Assembly: GCF_002157875.1 (NCBI RefSeq)
Contig: NZ_CP021376.1
Span: 1,240,001 to 1,304,000 of the forward strand
Length of the DNA stretch: 64,000 nucleotides
Direction of reading: 5' to 3'
Origin: Oceanisphaera avium
Lineage (GTDB): Bacteria; Pseudomonadota; Gammaproteobacteria; Enterobacterales; Aeromonadaceae
The position numbers and the translations under genes were made by a program. Shown here in pieces: positions 8,367 to 18,508 of the stretch (position 1 is its first letter; every line of letters starts with the position of its first letter). Below the pieces are notes generated by a model. The model searched no databases and was not told the DNA's origin. It worked only from the letters and a program-made list of their open reading frames with translations.

Positions 8367-8900
8367 TTACTCCATTTGCTCAAAAATAGGCTTAATCGTT
8401 TTTTGCCATACTGTGTCGTTTAAATCACCCACATGGCGATAGCGAATGGTGCCACTACTATCAATAAGATAGGTCTCAGGTGCACCATACACACCTAAGT
8501 CTAAGCCCAGCATGCCGTCGGGATCGTATAAGTCGATGGCGTACGGGTTGCCTAAGTTTTTTAACCATTGCAGTGCTTTTGGCCGCTCATCCTTGTAGTT
8601 CATGCCCACGATAAAAATATTTTCCCGTGCTTTTAGCTCATTTAAAAACTCATGCTCAGCACGACAAGTGGGGCACCAAGTAGCCCACACATTAAGTAAC
8701 ATGGGCTGGCCGGTAAAAATAGCACGACTATATTGCTCGTCCGGATTTTGCAAAGACGTTAGCGCAAATTCCGGTACGGGTTGATCCAGTAACACTGACT
8801 CCAACTTACGAGGGTCTGAAAACAGGCCCTTAAACAAAAAGGCACAGCCGATTAAAAACACCACTAACGGAATAAGTAATATTAACTTACGACCTTTCAT
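8367..8900 (-). CDS. ccmG: Thiol:disulfide interchange protein CcmG (DsbE)
   Basis: 177 residues. An N-terminal anchor is followed by a periplasmic thioredoxin fold with active site WCPTC (Cys76/Cys79) and the CcmG-type GVYGAPETYLID loop with cis-proline. It passes reductant to CcmH. Its start overlaps the ccmF stop by four bases, indicating translational coupling. Confidence 0.94.
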   Translation of the reverse strand: MKGRKLILLIPLVVFLIGCAFLFKGLFSDPRKLESVLLDQPVPEFALTSLQNPDEQYSRAIFTGQPMLLNVWATWCPTCRAEHEFLNELKARENIFIVGMNYKDERPKALQWLKNLGNPYAIDLYDPDGMLGLDLGVYGAPETYLIDSSGTIRYRHVGDLNDTVWQKTIKPIFEQME

Positions 8901-10885
8901 AGCGACTCCTCACTGGCGTGACCAGAGGCTGCTTTGCCGGCAAAACGATAGCGTTTATCTACCATCGCAATCACGCCACCAATAGCCATAAATAAGGCGC
9001 CAAACCAAATCCAGCGAATAAAGGGTTTGTAATATAGACGTACCGCCCAAGAGCCATCTTCCAATTGCTCACCTAAGGCGGCATATAAGTCTCGGGTTAA
9101 ACCGGCACTGATTGCCGCTTCCGTCATTGGCATGCGTTGGACAATATAGAGGCGCTTTTCTGCCTTTAACTTAGGCAGCTGCTTATCCCCTTTACTTACG
9201 GCAATGACGCCTTTAAAGCCTTCATAGTTAGCACCATCTGCGCGTTTTGTGCCCTCAAAGGTAAAGGTGTAGCCAGAAAAGGTCACACTATCGCCGGTGG
9301 CCATACGCACGTCTTTTTCAACGCTATAGAGCTGGGCACAGCTAATACCAATAATGGTGATCGCCATCCCTAAGTGACCAAGAAACATCGCCCAATGACT
9401 GTTGCCAAGCTTGCGAATTCCAATGCCAAAGCGGTGGCGATGAGTCGCGCGCACCCACGTTTCTTGGAGACAGGTGATCACAATAAAGGCACCCAGACTT
9501 AAACCAATGGCCGCCCAAATTTCAAAGGTATCGGCGAAAATATAAGGTAGCGCTACCCCAATCACTGCTGATAACACGAGAGCCGAGATTAATTTAACAT
9601 TAATCTCGCTCATGCTTTGACGGCGCCAGCGAAACAGCGGACCTGCGCCCATCAACAGCGCAAAAGGAATAATCAGCCACGCAAAGATGCCATTAAAAAA
9701 GGGCGCGCCAATCGAGATACTACCCAGACCAATTTCCTTATGGATTAGCGGTAAAATAGTCCCCACTAACACCACAAATAAACCGGCCATTAGCATAATG
9801 TTATTGCCTAGCAATAAGCTTTCACGACTCGATAACTCATGCTTACCGTGGCTATTAACTTCGGCTCCTTTAATGGCATACAGCAATAAGGAGCTACCCA
9901 CCACTAACATAAAGAAAATTAAAATAAATAAACCACGAGTGGGATCAGAGGCAAAGGCATGCACCGAGACCAAGACTCCAGAGCGTACTAAGAAAGTCCC
10001 TAATAAGCTCAAGGAGAAAGCAAGAATGGCTAATAGCACAGTCCACGCTTTAAAGGTGGCACGTTTTTCAGTGACGACTAAAGAGTGAATAAGCGCGGTG
10101 GCCGCCAGCCAAGGCATAAAGGAGGCGTTTTCTACGGGATCCCAAAACCACCAGCCACCCCAGCCAAGTTCGTAATACGCCCACCAAGAACCCAGTGCAA
10201 TGCCGACTGTTAAAAATATCCACGCCGCCATCGTCCACGGACGAGACCAACGCGCCCAAGCGGCATCCAGTTTACCGGTCATTAGTGAGGCAATGGCAAA
10301 GGCAAATGCCACCGACAAGCCCACATATCCCATATACAACATAGGCGGGTGGAAAATAAGACCCGGGTCTTGCAGCATGGGGTTTAAATCGCGACCGTCT
10401 ACTGGGAAAAACGGCAAGGTGCGCAAGAAAGGATTGGAGGTAACAATTACAAATAATAGAAAGCCCACGCCTATCATGCCCATGACACTGAGCACCCGTG
10501 CTACGGCATCGAGCGGCAGCGAGCGGCTAAAGCGCGCCACAGCGGCGGCCCAGCCCGCTAATATCAAGACCCACAGCAGCAACGAGCCCTCATGCGCGCC
10601 CCACACGGCAGAAATGCGATATTCTAAGGGCAATAGACTATTAGAGTTAGAGGCGACATAAATAACGCTAAAGTCGTGATCGATAAAGGCCCAAGTTAAG
10701 CAGCCAAAAGAGAATAATAAAAAGCCAAACATGGCATAGGCTAGCGGGCGTGCCAGCAACATCATGCTGGCGTTGCCCCGAGCAGCACCAATAAGAGGAT
10801 AGATACTTAAGATCAAACTCGCGGCCAGCGCGAGGATTAAACTAAATTGACCTAGCTCGGGAATAATTCCTAAGGTCGAAGTCAT
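8897..10885 (-). CDS. ccmF: Haem lyase subunit CcmF
   Basis: 662 residues, a polytopic membrane protein with many transmembrane segments, the usual CcmF length. The tryptophan-rich WWD motif is visible ([18 protein letters not shown]), flanked by conserved histidines. It attaches haem from CcmE to apocytochromes. It overlaps ccmE upstream and ccmG downstream by four bases each. Confidence 0.95.
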   Translation of the reverse strand: MTSTLGIIPELGQFSLILALAASLILSIYPLIGAARGNASMMLLARPLAYAMFGFLLFSFGCLTWAFIDHDFSVIYVASNSNSLLPLEYRISAVWGAHEGSLLLWVLILAGWAAAVARFSRSLPLDAVARVLSVMGMIGVGFLLFVIVTSNPFLRTLPFFPVDGRDLNPMLQDPGLIFHPPMLYMGYVGLSVAFAFAIASLMTGKLDAAWARWSRPWTMAAWIFLTVGIALGSWWAYYELGWGGWWFWDPVENASFMPWLAATALIHSLVVTEKRATFKAWTVLLAILAFSLSLLGTFLVRSGVLVSVHAFASDPTRGLFILIFFMLVVGSSLLLYAIKGAEVNSHGKHELSSRESLLLGNNIMLMAGLFVVLVGTILPLIHKEIGLGSISIGAPFFNGIFAWLIIPFALLMGAGPLFRWRRQSMSEINVKLISALVLSAVIGVALPYIFADTFEIWAAIGLSLGAFIVITCLQETWVRATHRHRFGIGIRKLGNSHWAMFLGHLGMAITIIGISCAQLYSVEKDVRMATGDSVTFSGYTFTFEGTKRADGANYEGFKGVIAVSKGDKQLPKLKAEKRLYIVQRMPMTEAAISAGLTRDLYAALGEQLEDGSWAVRLYYKPFIRWIWFGALFMAIGGVIAMVDKRYRFAGKAASGHASEESL

Positions 10886-11376
10886 GACTTACTTCCTTTG
10901 ATTTGCTCGGTGGAGTATTCAGGTTTGACATGCTCAATGCCTTTAACGGCTTCTGCTACTTCCGGTGGCATGTATTCTTCATCGTGCTTAGCTAATACTT
11001 CAAAGGCATTAATGGTGCGGGCATCTTCTAAATGACCTTGGGCCACTATGCCCTGCCCTTCACGAAATAAGTCCGGCAAAATGCCATCAAATACCACGGT
11101 AATTTCTTCACCGCCGGAGTCCACTAAATCGAAACTCACTTTGAGACTTTCTTGGTCGCGGCGCACCGTACCTGGCACCACTAACCCACCAATACGCAGT
11201 CGTTGGCCAACTTCAGGTTTAATTTTGCTGTCGCCTTTCCCTTGTACCAACTCAGTAGGAGTATAAAAAAGGTCAATATTTTGTTGCAGACCATACAAGA
11301 CTAACCCCGTCATTACGGATAATCCCACTACCACAGCCACTAACAGAGCCATGCGCTTTTTACGTCTTGGGTTCAT
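10882..11376 (-). CDS. ccmE: Periplasmic haem chaperone CcmE
   Basis: 164 residues. One N-terminal membrane anchor is followed by an OB-fold beta-barrel domain. The covalent haem ligand His131 and Tyr135 are present in the HxxxY motif ([12 protein letters not shown]). It overlaps ccmD and ccmF by four bases. Confidence 0.95.
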   Translation of the reverse strand: MNPRRKKRMALLVAVVVGLSVMTGLVLYGLQQNIDLFYTPTELVQGKGDSKIKPEVGQRLRIGGLVVPGTVRRDQESLKVSFDLVDSGGEEITVVFDGILPDLFREGQGIVAQGHLEDARTINAFEVLAKHDEEYMPPEVAEAVKGIEHVKPEYSTEQIKGSKS

Positions 11377-11579
11377 AATGTATTCTCCAACTTCTGAGCG
11401 GCCTTACGACGTTGTGCTCGCTGCTGCTTTTGTTTAACTTCGCGCAGTAAGCTTTTTTTCGTTGCCAAGGTTGACCACACTATTGCCAGCAGTGTGACCA
11501 AAGTGAAACCAAAAGACAGCCAGACATAAAATCCGTAACCGCCCATGGCCCAAAATGCTGACCAAGTATCAAACTTCAT
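11373..11579 (-). CDS. ccmD: Haem exporter accessory protein CcmD
   Basis: 68 residues with one membrane segment and a very basic C-terminal tail, as in CcmD proteins that help release holo-CcmE from CcmC. The position between ccmC and ccmE and the overlap with both support the call more than sequence conservation does. Confidence 0.88.
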   Translation of the reverse strand: MKFDTWSAFWAMGGYGFYVWLSFGFTLVTLLAIVWSTLATKKSLLREVKQKQQRAQRRKAAQKLENTL

Positions 11580-12315
11580 CTTGTTTCTCCGCCAACTGTC
11601 CTACCCAAGGACGATGAGCTTCCCGACGGATTAACTCATTACGCAATCGCATTAATGTCACCGCACCTAAAAACGCACTAAACGCCACTATCATCAGCAA
11701 TAACGGCCATAACATGTCATTAGAGATAGAGGGACGATCAAACTTGGTAATGCTCGCCCCCTGATGCAAGGTATTCCACCATTCTACCGAGTAGTGAATG
11801 ATGGGTAAATTAATCACCCCCACTAGCGCTAAAATCCCTGCCGCGCGCCCGGCTAACACCTTGTCGGAAATAGCGTTATATAGCGCGATAACGCCTAAAT
11901 ATAAGAATAATAAAATAAGCTCTGAGGTAAGACGGGCATCCCATACCCACCATGCGCCCCACATAGGTTTACCCCAGGCCGCACCCGTAAATAAGGCAAT
12001 AGCAGTAAATACCGCGCCCACCGGCGCAATGGCGGCCACGGCCATGTCGGAGGTTTTAATTTGCCACACTAAACCAATAAAGGCGGCGATAGCCATCGAG
12101 CTGTAAGCACCCATGGATAAAATGGCAGCGGGGACATGAATATAAATAATGCGAAAGGCGTCGCCTTGTTGGTAGTCGGCAGGCGCATAAGCTAGGCCCC
12201 ATACTAAACCGGCGGCAAACGTCACCACACTGATGACGGCAAACCAAGGGAGCCATAATCCGGCAATACGATAAGCATGCTCAGATTTAGCGTAAGGATG
12301 TAACCATTTCCACAT
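11569..12315 (-). CDS. ccmC: Haem transport protein CcmC
   Basis: Six-helix membrane protein with the WWD motif (GAWWVWDARLTSELILLFLYLG) that loads haem onto CcmE. ATG 12315 gives MWKWLHPY, matching the E. coli N-terminus (MWKTLHQL); the frame is open to 12354 and a GTG at 12324 cannot be excluded. A gap of about 104 bases separates it from ccmB, the only real gap in the operon. Confidence 0.93.
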   Translation of the reverse strand: MWKWLHPYAKSEHAYRIAGLWLPWFAVISVVTFAAGLVWGLAYAPADYQQGDAFRIIYIHVPAAILSMGAYSSMAIAAFIGLVWQIKTSDMAVAAIAPVGAVFTAIALFTGAAWGKPMWGAWWVWDARLTSELILLFLYLGVIALYNAISDKVLAGRAAGILALVGVINLPIIHYSVEWWNTLHQGASITKFDRPSISNDMLWPLLLMIVAFSAFLGAVTLMRLRNELIRREAHRPWVGQLAEKQDEV

Positions 12316-12419
12316 GTTGCTCACAGACCCTTCATTATAGTAGTTATTATGCACAGTGCGACACTTGCTGTGCTTTATGCTATTGATTTATAACATTTAA
12401 AATTAATTATTGTTGTACA

Positions 12420-13088
12420 TTAATTCACACTGACTCGCAGGGCCGAAGCAATGGCAAACGGTGCTAAGGTAATACTGCCCACCAACATAGCGCCCAAAAT
12501 GGCTAACTGACCATGATACTCAACCCCAAAGTTGGCTGCATCTATGGCGGAGGTGGCAAAAATTAATACCGGAATATACAGCGGCAAGGTCAATAAGCTT
12601 AACAATACCCCTCCTTTACCGATACCCACCGTCAGTGCCACGCCAATGGCGCCGAGTAAGCTTAAAATGGGCGTCCCTAATAGCAGCGTGTAAAATACGG
12701 CCTCAAACGCCACCATATCTAAACTCAGCAATACCGCAACTAATGGCGACAACAGCAACAAGGGTAAACCGGTTAATAACCAGTGTGCCACCACTTTTGC
12801 TAACACCACTACTCCTAAAGGACAGGGCATAAGCATTAATTGTTCCAAGGTACCGTCCATAAAGTCATCTCTAAATAAACGCTCTAGCGCTAATAAGGAC
12901 GATAATAAGGCCGCCACCCACACCACACCTGGCGCAATGCGCGCAAGTTGCGCAGGCTCAGGGCCAATACCCAGTGGAAATAAAGTAATAACGATAATAA
13001 AAAACCACAATGGATTTAAGATATCGCCACGCCGGCGCAAAGCTGAGACTAATTCGCGGCGCAAAACGCCACTAAACATGGCTCTCAT
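12420..13088 (-). CDS. ccmB: Haem exporter permease CcmB
   Basis: 222 residues with six hydrophobic segments and the family N-terminal RRELVSALRRRGDILNPLWFF. It is the permease partner of CcmA. It overlaps the ccmA stop by four bases. The start could also be the ATG at 13079. Confidence 0.93.
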   Translation of the reverse strand: MRAMFSGVLRRELVSALRRRGDILNPLWFFIIVITLFPLGIGPEPAQLARIAPGVVWVAALLSSLLALERLFRDDFMDGTLEQLMLMPCPLGVVVLAKVVAHWLLTGLPLLLLSPLVAVLLSLDMVAFEAVFYTLLLGTPILSLLGAIGVALTVGIGKGGVLLSLLTLPLYIPVLIFATSAIDAANFGVEYHGQLAILGAMLVGSITLAPFAIASALRVSVN

Positions 13089-13717
13089 ATCGGCTCCTCT
13101 TCATGGGGGCGCAGTTGTAAAATGCGCACCCGCTCAGCCGATAACGATAAATCTTGATGAGTAGTAATAAGCACCATGCCACCTTGCTGGGTATGATCGA
13201 GTAATAATTGCTCGAGTACGTTAACACCTTGCTTATCAATGGCAGTAAAAGGTTCATCAAGGATCCAAAGCTTAGGTCCGCCTAACCAAAGCCGCGCCAA
13301 AGCAACACGCCGCTTTTGCCCAGCCGAGAGCTGACCCGCCATTTGGTCTTCTAGGCCAGCTAAGCCCACTTGTGCTAATACTTCCCATAAATCCACTTGG
13401 CTTGTGCCATGATGCATACGGCGAAAAAACGCCAAGTTCTCAAATGCACTAAGCTCATGTTTAATGCCCGCTTGGTGTCCTAAATACAGCAAGTCTTGGT
13501 GATATTCATCGCGATATTGTTCAATATTATGCCCCTGCCAGCAAACCTCACCGCCGTGGGGGCGAGATAAGCCCGCTAAAAGGCGCAATAAACTGGTTTT
13601 ACCTACCCCATTAGGGCCAGCAACTTGAACCAGATCACCGGGCACCAAGCGCAAAGCAAGCTCACTAAATAAAGTCTGCTCTTCACGGACACAGGTTAAG
13701 CTTCTAGCTTCTAGCAT
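13085..13717 (-). CDS. ccmA: Haem exporter ATP-binding protein CcmA
   Basis: ABC ATPase, 210 residues from ATG 13717. Walker A GPNGVGKTS, signature LSAGQKRRVALARL, Walker B LWILDEPF and a switch histidine (TTHQD) are all present. It powers release of haem-CcmE from the CcmC complex. The start at 13717 has AGGAAGG five bases upstream and matches E. coli (MLEAREL); the open frame to 13840 is spurious extension. First gene of the nine-gene ccm operon. Confidence 0.94.
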   Translation of the reverse strand: MLEARSLTCVREEQTLFSELALRLVPGDLVQVAGPNGVGKTSLLRLLAGLSRPHGGEVCWQGHNIEQYRDEYHQDLLYLGHQAGIKHELSAFENLAFFRRMHHGTSQVDLWEVLAQVGLAGLEDQMAGQLSAGQKRRVALARLWLGGPKLWILDEPFTAIDKQGVNVLEQLLLDHTQQGGMVLITTHQDLSLSAERVRILQLRPHEEEPI

Positions 13718-14229
13718 AATAACCTTCCTAAGCGCCAAGCTAAGCGGCAATATCGCCTTTAAAAATGGCCGCCAGTTTAGCATAAGGTAGGGGGAGATGC
13801 AGAACAAACCGTGACATAAAGTAGGAAGCGTGAGCGCCATTACATTGTTAACGTCTTGTTATTAGTAGTAATCTTTTTTCAGACACTATCTCACTTTTTA
13901 CGTCACTGGCTGTTTCATACTAAAGGGGAAAATTAACGGTCATCTCCCTCACTCTGTTAACAGCTTACCTGCGTCATGTTGGCGAAAGTCAGGATCTTTG
14001 CCAGCAAGATATCGAAGCCAACAGGCCAAGCGGCCAGCTAGCCTCTTTACCCCAAGCGAAAGGCAGCTTATTTTTTATGCTAAATAACCTTTAAGGCACT
14101 AGCTAACCCGAATAACAAAGCTTTGCATGTTGGCATAATGAAGTGTATGGCTTAATTTCAGAAAGTCATAACTTCTTATCAGGCATTAATACTAAGAGCA
14201 GGCAGCGCTATTGCTAAGCGGTAAAAATA
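13718..14229. other. Intergenic region upstream of ccmA
   Basis: About 510 bases. It must hold the ccm promoter, but I cannot assign a convincing -35/-10 pair. No ORF, RNA gene or copy of the dispersed repeats is evident. Confidence 0.5.
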
Positions 14230-14256
14230 ACAACACCGAGCAGCGCTCGGTGTTAA
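14230..14256 (-). terminator. Terminator of the flagellar/chemotaxis operon
   Basis: AACACCGAG (14232-14240) pairs with CTCGGTGTT (14246-14254), five-base loop, followed on the minus strand by GTTATTTTTACC. It lies directly after the last chemotaxis-operon gene and insulates ccm from it. Confidence 0.8.
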
Positions 14257-14274
14257 GGGGAGTATGTAAACAAA

Positions 14275-14676
14275 TTATTGGCGGTGTAAAGTAATCAAGA
14301 GCTCGGCTTCGGCACGCGGCATTTCGCACTCTGCCATAATTTCATCAATATCAGCGCCTAACTGCACCATACGCGTAGCGCGGCTATAGAGCTTACCTTG
14401 CGGATCTTTTAAGGCTAGTTCTTGATGTTGCTCGCTAAGTTTATCTTGCTGGCGGTATAACTCGCCCACCTTATTACCTATGCCAATACTGGCCGCTTGC
14501 AACTCTTCAATTTGCTTGCGATAGCTGTCTCGGGTGCGCGTAAGCTCACGCATAAGCCGGCTCATGGCCTCTAGTTTGCGCTGACTTTGGCGCCACATTG
14601 ACCATGCCACAAACAACGCCACTATCCCTACGACTAGCGCAATAGCGGCGAGAATAAAAGCAGGCTCAAACCACAT
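14275..14676 (-). CDS. DUF2802 domain protein of the polar chemotaxis operon
   Basis: 133 residues: an N-terminal membrane helix (about 8-28), a long coiled-coil segment (about 30-85) and a C-terminal DUF2802 helical region (DIDEIMAECEMPRAEAELLI). Genes of this family regularly sit next to cheW in polar-flagellum gammaproteobacteria, but their role is not settled. It overlaps the cheW stop by one base, so it is cotranscribed. Confidence 0.82.
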   Translation of the reverse strand: MWFEPAFILAAIALVVGIVALFVAWSMWRQSQRKLEAMSRLMRELTRTRDSYRKQIEELQAASIGIGNKVGELYRQQDKLSEQHQELALKDPQGKLYSRATRMVQLGADIDEIMAECEMPRAEAELLITLHRQ

Positions 14677-15164
14677 TACAGCTGACCCAACTCATCCCAT
14701 TCATCATCAGACAGGAGTTTGTCTAAGTCGACCAAAATTAGCAGTTGCTCATCGCGATTACATACGCCTTGAATAAACTTAGCGCTTTCGCTGGTGCCCA
14801 CATTCGGCGCTGTCTCAATTTCAGAAGACTTTAAGTACACCACTTCTGCCACACTATCGACCATAATACCGATCACTTGCTTTTCGGCTTCGATAATAAT
14901 AATGCGGGTATCATCGGTGACTTCAGTGGTCGCTAGGCCAAAGCGTAACCGCGTATCGAGTACGGTTACCACATTGCCCCGTAAATTAACGATGCCCAGC
15001 ACATAATCCGGTGCCCCAGGGACAGGCGCAATATCGCTATAGCGCAGCACTTCTTGTACTTGCATAACATTAATGCCGTAGGTCTCATTGTCTAAACAAA
15101 AGGTGACCCACTGCAACACTTCATCTTCGGCAAGACTTTCAGCGACATTTCGATGCTTATTCAT
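14676..15164 (-). CDS. cheW: Chemotaxis coupling protein CheW
   Basis: 162 residues, a single CheW domain with the conserved core (MQVQEVLRYSDIAPVPGAP, GIVNLRGNVVTVLD). It links chemoreceptors to CheA. It is near the end of the che operon, 19 bases after parP. Confidence 0.95.
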   Translation of the reverse strand: MNKHRNVAESLAEDEVLQWVTFCLDNETYGINVMQVQEVLRYSDIAPVPGAPDYVLGIVNLRGNVVTVLDTRLRFGLATTEVTDDTRIIIIEAEKQVIGIMVDSVAEVVYLKSSEIETAPNVGTSESAKFIQGVCNRDEQLLILVDLDKLLSDDEWDELGQL

Positions 15165-15183
15165 AGATTACCCTTTTACCTGC

Positions 15184-16032
15184 TCAGGCTTGTTGTCCGT
15201 CAATATTTTTACCTTGCTCAAGCAATGCCACTAGCGCATCAACATGAAGCAAAGCACACATTTTTTCTTTTACCATGCCCGCTAACCAAGGCCGAGTTCC
15301 GGGCGTGGTGCGCCACTTTACTTGCTCTCGGGTTAACAAAGCCGTGCCTTTCAATTGATGACAGCCTAAGCCCCAGTGGCTTTCGCCTAAGGTCACTAAG
15401 TAGCCATACTCTTCTTGAGCACTATGGCCAGGCATAGCCCAGCGCGCAGTATCTACCGCATAAATTTGGCGATCGCGCTGGGTTTGTACGCCAGAAAACC
15501 AATCGGGCTTACCAAATAACGACGTTAGCTTAGTCACTTGGTAAATGCCGCCTAGATGCGTTAAGGGCACAGCAAAGGTCATGCCAGCAACTTCAAAAAA
15601 TAGCACCTGAAAACTGTGCTCAGTTTCCATATTACGCCATGTGACGGGCGCAGAGGCAAGTGCCTGTTCGGTCGCTAACTGGCTCTGGCTCTCAATATCG
15701 AGCTTTGCTACCACTTTAGCAGGAGCAATCGCTGTTTCCACCTTAGGTGTCACTACTTCTGGCGCTGAAATGGGCGCCACTTTAGGCTGAGGTTTAACCA
15801 CTTGTGGCGCTGGCGTTTCTAGTGCTTGAGCTTCATTAAGCTCAGCCACTTTAGCTAATAGTGCCTCAAGTGCTTGGCGACGCTCAGCTTCACTAGGCTC
15901 AGCATAAGGCGCAACTTTTGTCGGCTCAGCTTTAATAATAGGCGCGACCTTAGGTTGTAGTTCAGCGCTAGGGTGCTCTTCTAATAAGGCATCAAAATAA
16001 TCATCAAGTACATCAGCATAAGGCTGTTTCAT
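15184..16032 (-). CDS. parP: CheW-domain polar array protein, ParP-like
   Basis: 282 residues. A low-complexity, Pro/Ala/Val-rich N-terminal half (to about 130) is followed by a divergent CheW-like domain (VLFFEVAGMTFAVPLTHLGGIY). In Vibrio the equivalent gene beside parC encodes ParP, which joins CheA/receptor arrays to the pole. The assignment rests on domain layout and the parC-parP-cheW order. It overlaps parC by four bases. Confidence 0.82.
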   Translation of the reverse strand: MKQPYADVLDDYFDALLEEHPSAELQPKVAPIIKAEPTKVAPYAEPSEAERRQALEALLAKVAELNEAQALETPAPQVVKPQPKVAPISAPEVVTPKVETAIAPAKVVAKLDIESQSQLATEQALASAPVTWRNMETEHSFQVLFFEVAGMTFAVPLTHLGGIYQVTKLTSLFGKPDWFSGVQTQRDRQIYAVDTARWAMPGHSAQEEYGYLVTLGESHWGLGCHQLKGTALLTREQVKWRTTPGTRPWLAGMVKEKMCALLHVDALVALLEQGKNIDGQQA

Positions 16033-16814
16033 AATGGCATCTCCACTGCATCAAGCTGCCATAAATAACGCAGTAAACTTTGGTAGGCGAACACCCCGCG
16101 ACTACCTTTAACATAATAAGAAGGCGGGACATGGCGCAAACTGGCGTCACGAAATTTAGTATCGACCGGTATGCAAGAAGGCCAAAGGTGTCCTTCATAT
16201 TGCGCTTGTAAACTTTCTAAGCTTTGTACCGAGGCTCGCGTTCTTTGATCATACATAGTCGGTACTACCGTATACTTAAAACCTTCTTTTTTAGCTCTGT
16301 GCATCAGCTTAAAAGTATTCACCATGCGCTCTAGGCCTTTAATGGCCAAAAACTCAGTTTGAACGGGCACCAAAATACGATCGCACGCCGCTAAGGCATT
16401 CACCATCATCACGCCTAGTACCGGCGGACAGTCGATAATAACCACATCAAAGTCATCGTGAATTTCTGCTAATAAGCGTTTTAATACCAGTCCCATGCCC
16501 TCACGAGTACTGGAAGTGCGCTCTAAGGTAGCTAAGGAAATAGAGGCGGGTAATAAAGTTAAGCCATCAAAACGGGTGACTAAGGCAATTTTTGAAAATA
16601 ATTCACGCGTAGGCTTAGGTGCTTGAAATAAATCAAACAAGCTATAAGGCAAGCTGTCCATCTCATAATTAAAATACGAGGTCAGTGAGCCATGAGGATC
16701 GGTGTCGATCAGCAGCACGCGTTTATTACGCTGCGCTAATAAGCCCGCCAAGGCCACCACACTGGTGGTTTTGCCGACGCCACCTTTTTGATTGGCGATT
16801 GTCCAGACTATCAC
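16029..16814 (-). CDS. parC: ParA-family ATPase for chemoreceptor array positioning (ParC)
   Basis: 261 residues. The deviant Walker A motif KGGVGKTTS and the Walker B region (FDVVIIDCPPVLG) mark a ParA/MinD ATPase. It has no ParB partner and is embedded in the che operon, as for ParC, which directs polar inheritance of chemotaxis clusters in Vibrio. Not to be confused with topoisomerase IV ParC. It overlaps motD by four bases. Confidence 0.88.
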   Translation of the reverse strand: MIVWTIANQKGGVGKTTSVVALAGLLAQRNKRVLLIDTDPHGSLTSYFNYEMDSLPYSLFDLFQAPKPTRELFSKIALVTRFDGLTLLPASISLATLERTSSTREGMGLVLKRLLAEIHDDFDVVIIDCPPVLGVMMVNALAACDRILVPVQTEFLAIKGLERMVNTFKLMHRAKKEGFKYTVVPTMYDQRTRASVQSLESLQAQYEGHLWPSCIPVDTKFRDASLRHVPPSYYVKGSRGVFAYQSLLRYLWQLDAVEMPL

Positions 16815-17767
16815 TGCAACCCCTTATCTTGTTTCACACCACTACCAATACGAATACCACCACTGGGTAAGTCAAATACCCGCACGCCGGGCACCTGTTC
16901 GGCTGCAAAAGGCTGCGAGGGCAGCGCAATAGGGGCTTGCCAACTTGCTGTTGCTATCGCAATCTCCACTCGCCTGTCTTGCGCTCGCCCGCCCTGCACA
17001 GTAGAGCGCTGAATATTTTTTTCATTATTGCTGTCATGAGGGTTGTCGGCTGAACGCGGCTTTTCTGAAGGTTGCGCCTTAAGCAGCTGCTCCAGCGGCG
17101 GTTGATACTCGCCAAACGCCATTAAACTTAAACGCGCGGCGTTAATGCCGTGAGTTTGAAGCCACTCTAATACGGCTCTTGCGCGCTCGGCAGATAGCTG
17201 CCAATTAGAGGCATAGAGTTCATTATTGACCGCTAAGTTATCGGTAAAACCCCGCACTTGAATAAAATGATCCACTTTTGTAAGGGCTGGCACTATCGCG
17301 CTAAGAATGGTGTGCGCAGGTTGGCTAAGCAAAGCGCTGCCACTAGCAAAAATTAAACGCCCATCAAAACTCAAGGTTAGCCACTCTCCTTCTTGGTTTA
17401 AGGTGAGCTGCTGAGTATCTAATAACGGCCCTAGTGTTAATTCCAACTCCGACTTAAGCTTGGCTAAACTAAGTTCATCTTCGGTTAAGGGATTGCCCGT
17501 ACCTTGAGTATTGGGCTCTTCTTGGTGGTTGATCATGGAATTAGCGCCCTGCTCAGGCTTGGCTTCCCCACTTAAGCGTACAAAGGCTTGCTCCATGCCA
17601 TCTAAGAGAGGCTGCTGCAGCTCGGTTTTATTAGCGTGCAAGGCATAGAGCACCACAAATAAAGCAAAAGCTAAGGTCATGTAATCCGCATAGGACACCA
17701 GCCAGCGATCCGCGCCCGTGGCATAATGCTCACTGCCTTTACCTGCACTTAACCGACGCCGTCTCAT
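16811..17767 (-). CDS. motD: Flagellar stator protein MotD (MotB-like)
   Basis: 318 residues. One N-terminal membrane helix contains the proton-binding Asp28 in SYADYMTLAFALFV. A linker of about 100 residues follows, then an OmpA-like peptidoglycan-binding domain (IQVRGFTDN and LSAERARAVLEWL). The che-operon position after motC matches Pseudomonas motCD, the second stator pair. The tail after the OmpA domain is longer than in E. coli MotB. Confidence 0.9.
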   Translation of the reverse strand: MRRRRLSAGKGSEHYATGADRWLVSYADYMTLAFALFVVLYALHANKTELQQPLLDGMEQAFVRLSGEAKPEQGANSMINHQEEPNTQGTGNPLTEDELSLAKLKSELELTLGPLLDTQQLTLNQEGEWLTLSFDGRLIFASGSALLSQPAHTILSAIVPALTKVDHFIQVRGFTDNLAVNNELYASNWQLSAERARAVLEWLQTHGINAARLSLMAFGEYQPPLEQLLKAQPSEKPRSADNPHDSNNEKNIQRSTVQGGRAQDRRVEIAIATASWQAPIALPSQPFAAEQVPGVRVFDLPSGGIRIGSGVKQDKGLQ

Positions 17768-18507
17768 TGGCGCTGACCTTGATACTGCGCTAATTGGCGA
17801 CTCATCACTAAGCTGCTATCGCCGCGCGCTATGGCTAACAAACCAATGGCCGTTAATTCCCGATACCTTAGCTCTAGGCGATACAAGGCGCGCAAGCGAT
17901 TAGCCAGTGGTAATAACAATAAGTTTGCTAAGCCTACGCCATATAAAGTTGCTACAAATGCCACGGCAATGCCATTACCTAATTGGGTGGGATCCTCCAA
18001 ATTAGACATGGCTTGGATAAGTCCCAGTACCGCACCAATAATGCCAATGGTGGGGCTATAACCGCCCATGGCTTCAAACACTTGTGCTTCTAATTCTTTT
18101 TGCTCTTCAATGCGATTAAGCTCGTTATCTAATAATAACTCTAAGGCGACGGGCTCGGTGCCATCCACCACCCATTGCACTCCTTGGCGAGTAAAATCAT
18201 CCAGCGCTAATGACTCGGCTTTACCCTCTAGGGCTAAAAATCCCTCTTGGCGCGCTTGATGAGACCAGTGCAGTAAACGCGACGCTTGTTCATAAAAAGG
18301 CCAGCTTTGGCGCCCCAATAAATTTTTTAGGGCCCGCACCGCCGCCTTGCATTGGCTCCAAGGTGTTTGTAATAGCACGGCACCTAAAGTGCCGCCCACC
18401 ACAATCAATAATGCAGGTCCATCTAGCAGGCCCCATAGGTTACCGCCGTGCCACCATTGCGCTATCACAATGCAAATAAGCGCCAGTGCTAACCCAGAAA
18501 AAGCCAT
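17764..18507 (-). CDS. motC: Flagellar stator protein MotC (MotA-like)
   Basis: 247 residues with four predicted membrane segments and the MotA-family GGYSPTIGIIGAVLGLIQAM stretch that holds the channel-lining residues. It pairs with motD (four-base overlap) to form a cytoplasmic-membrane ion-driven stator. It begins just after cheB on the same transcript. Confidence 0.9.
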   Translation of the reverse strand: MAFSGLALALICIVIAQWWHGGNLWGLLDGPALLIVVGGTLGAVLLQTPWSQCKAAVRALKNLLGRQSWPFYEQASRLLHWSHQARQEGFLALEGKAESLALDDFTRQGVQWVVDGTEPVALELLLDNELNRIEEQKELEAQVFEAMGGYSPTIGIIGAVLGLIQAMSNLEDPTQLGNGIAVAFVATLYGVGLANLLLLPLANRLRALYRLELRYRELTAIGLLAIARGDSSLVMSRQLAQYQGQRQ

Positions 18508-18508
18508 C

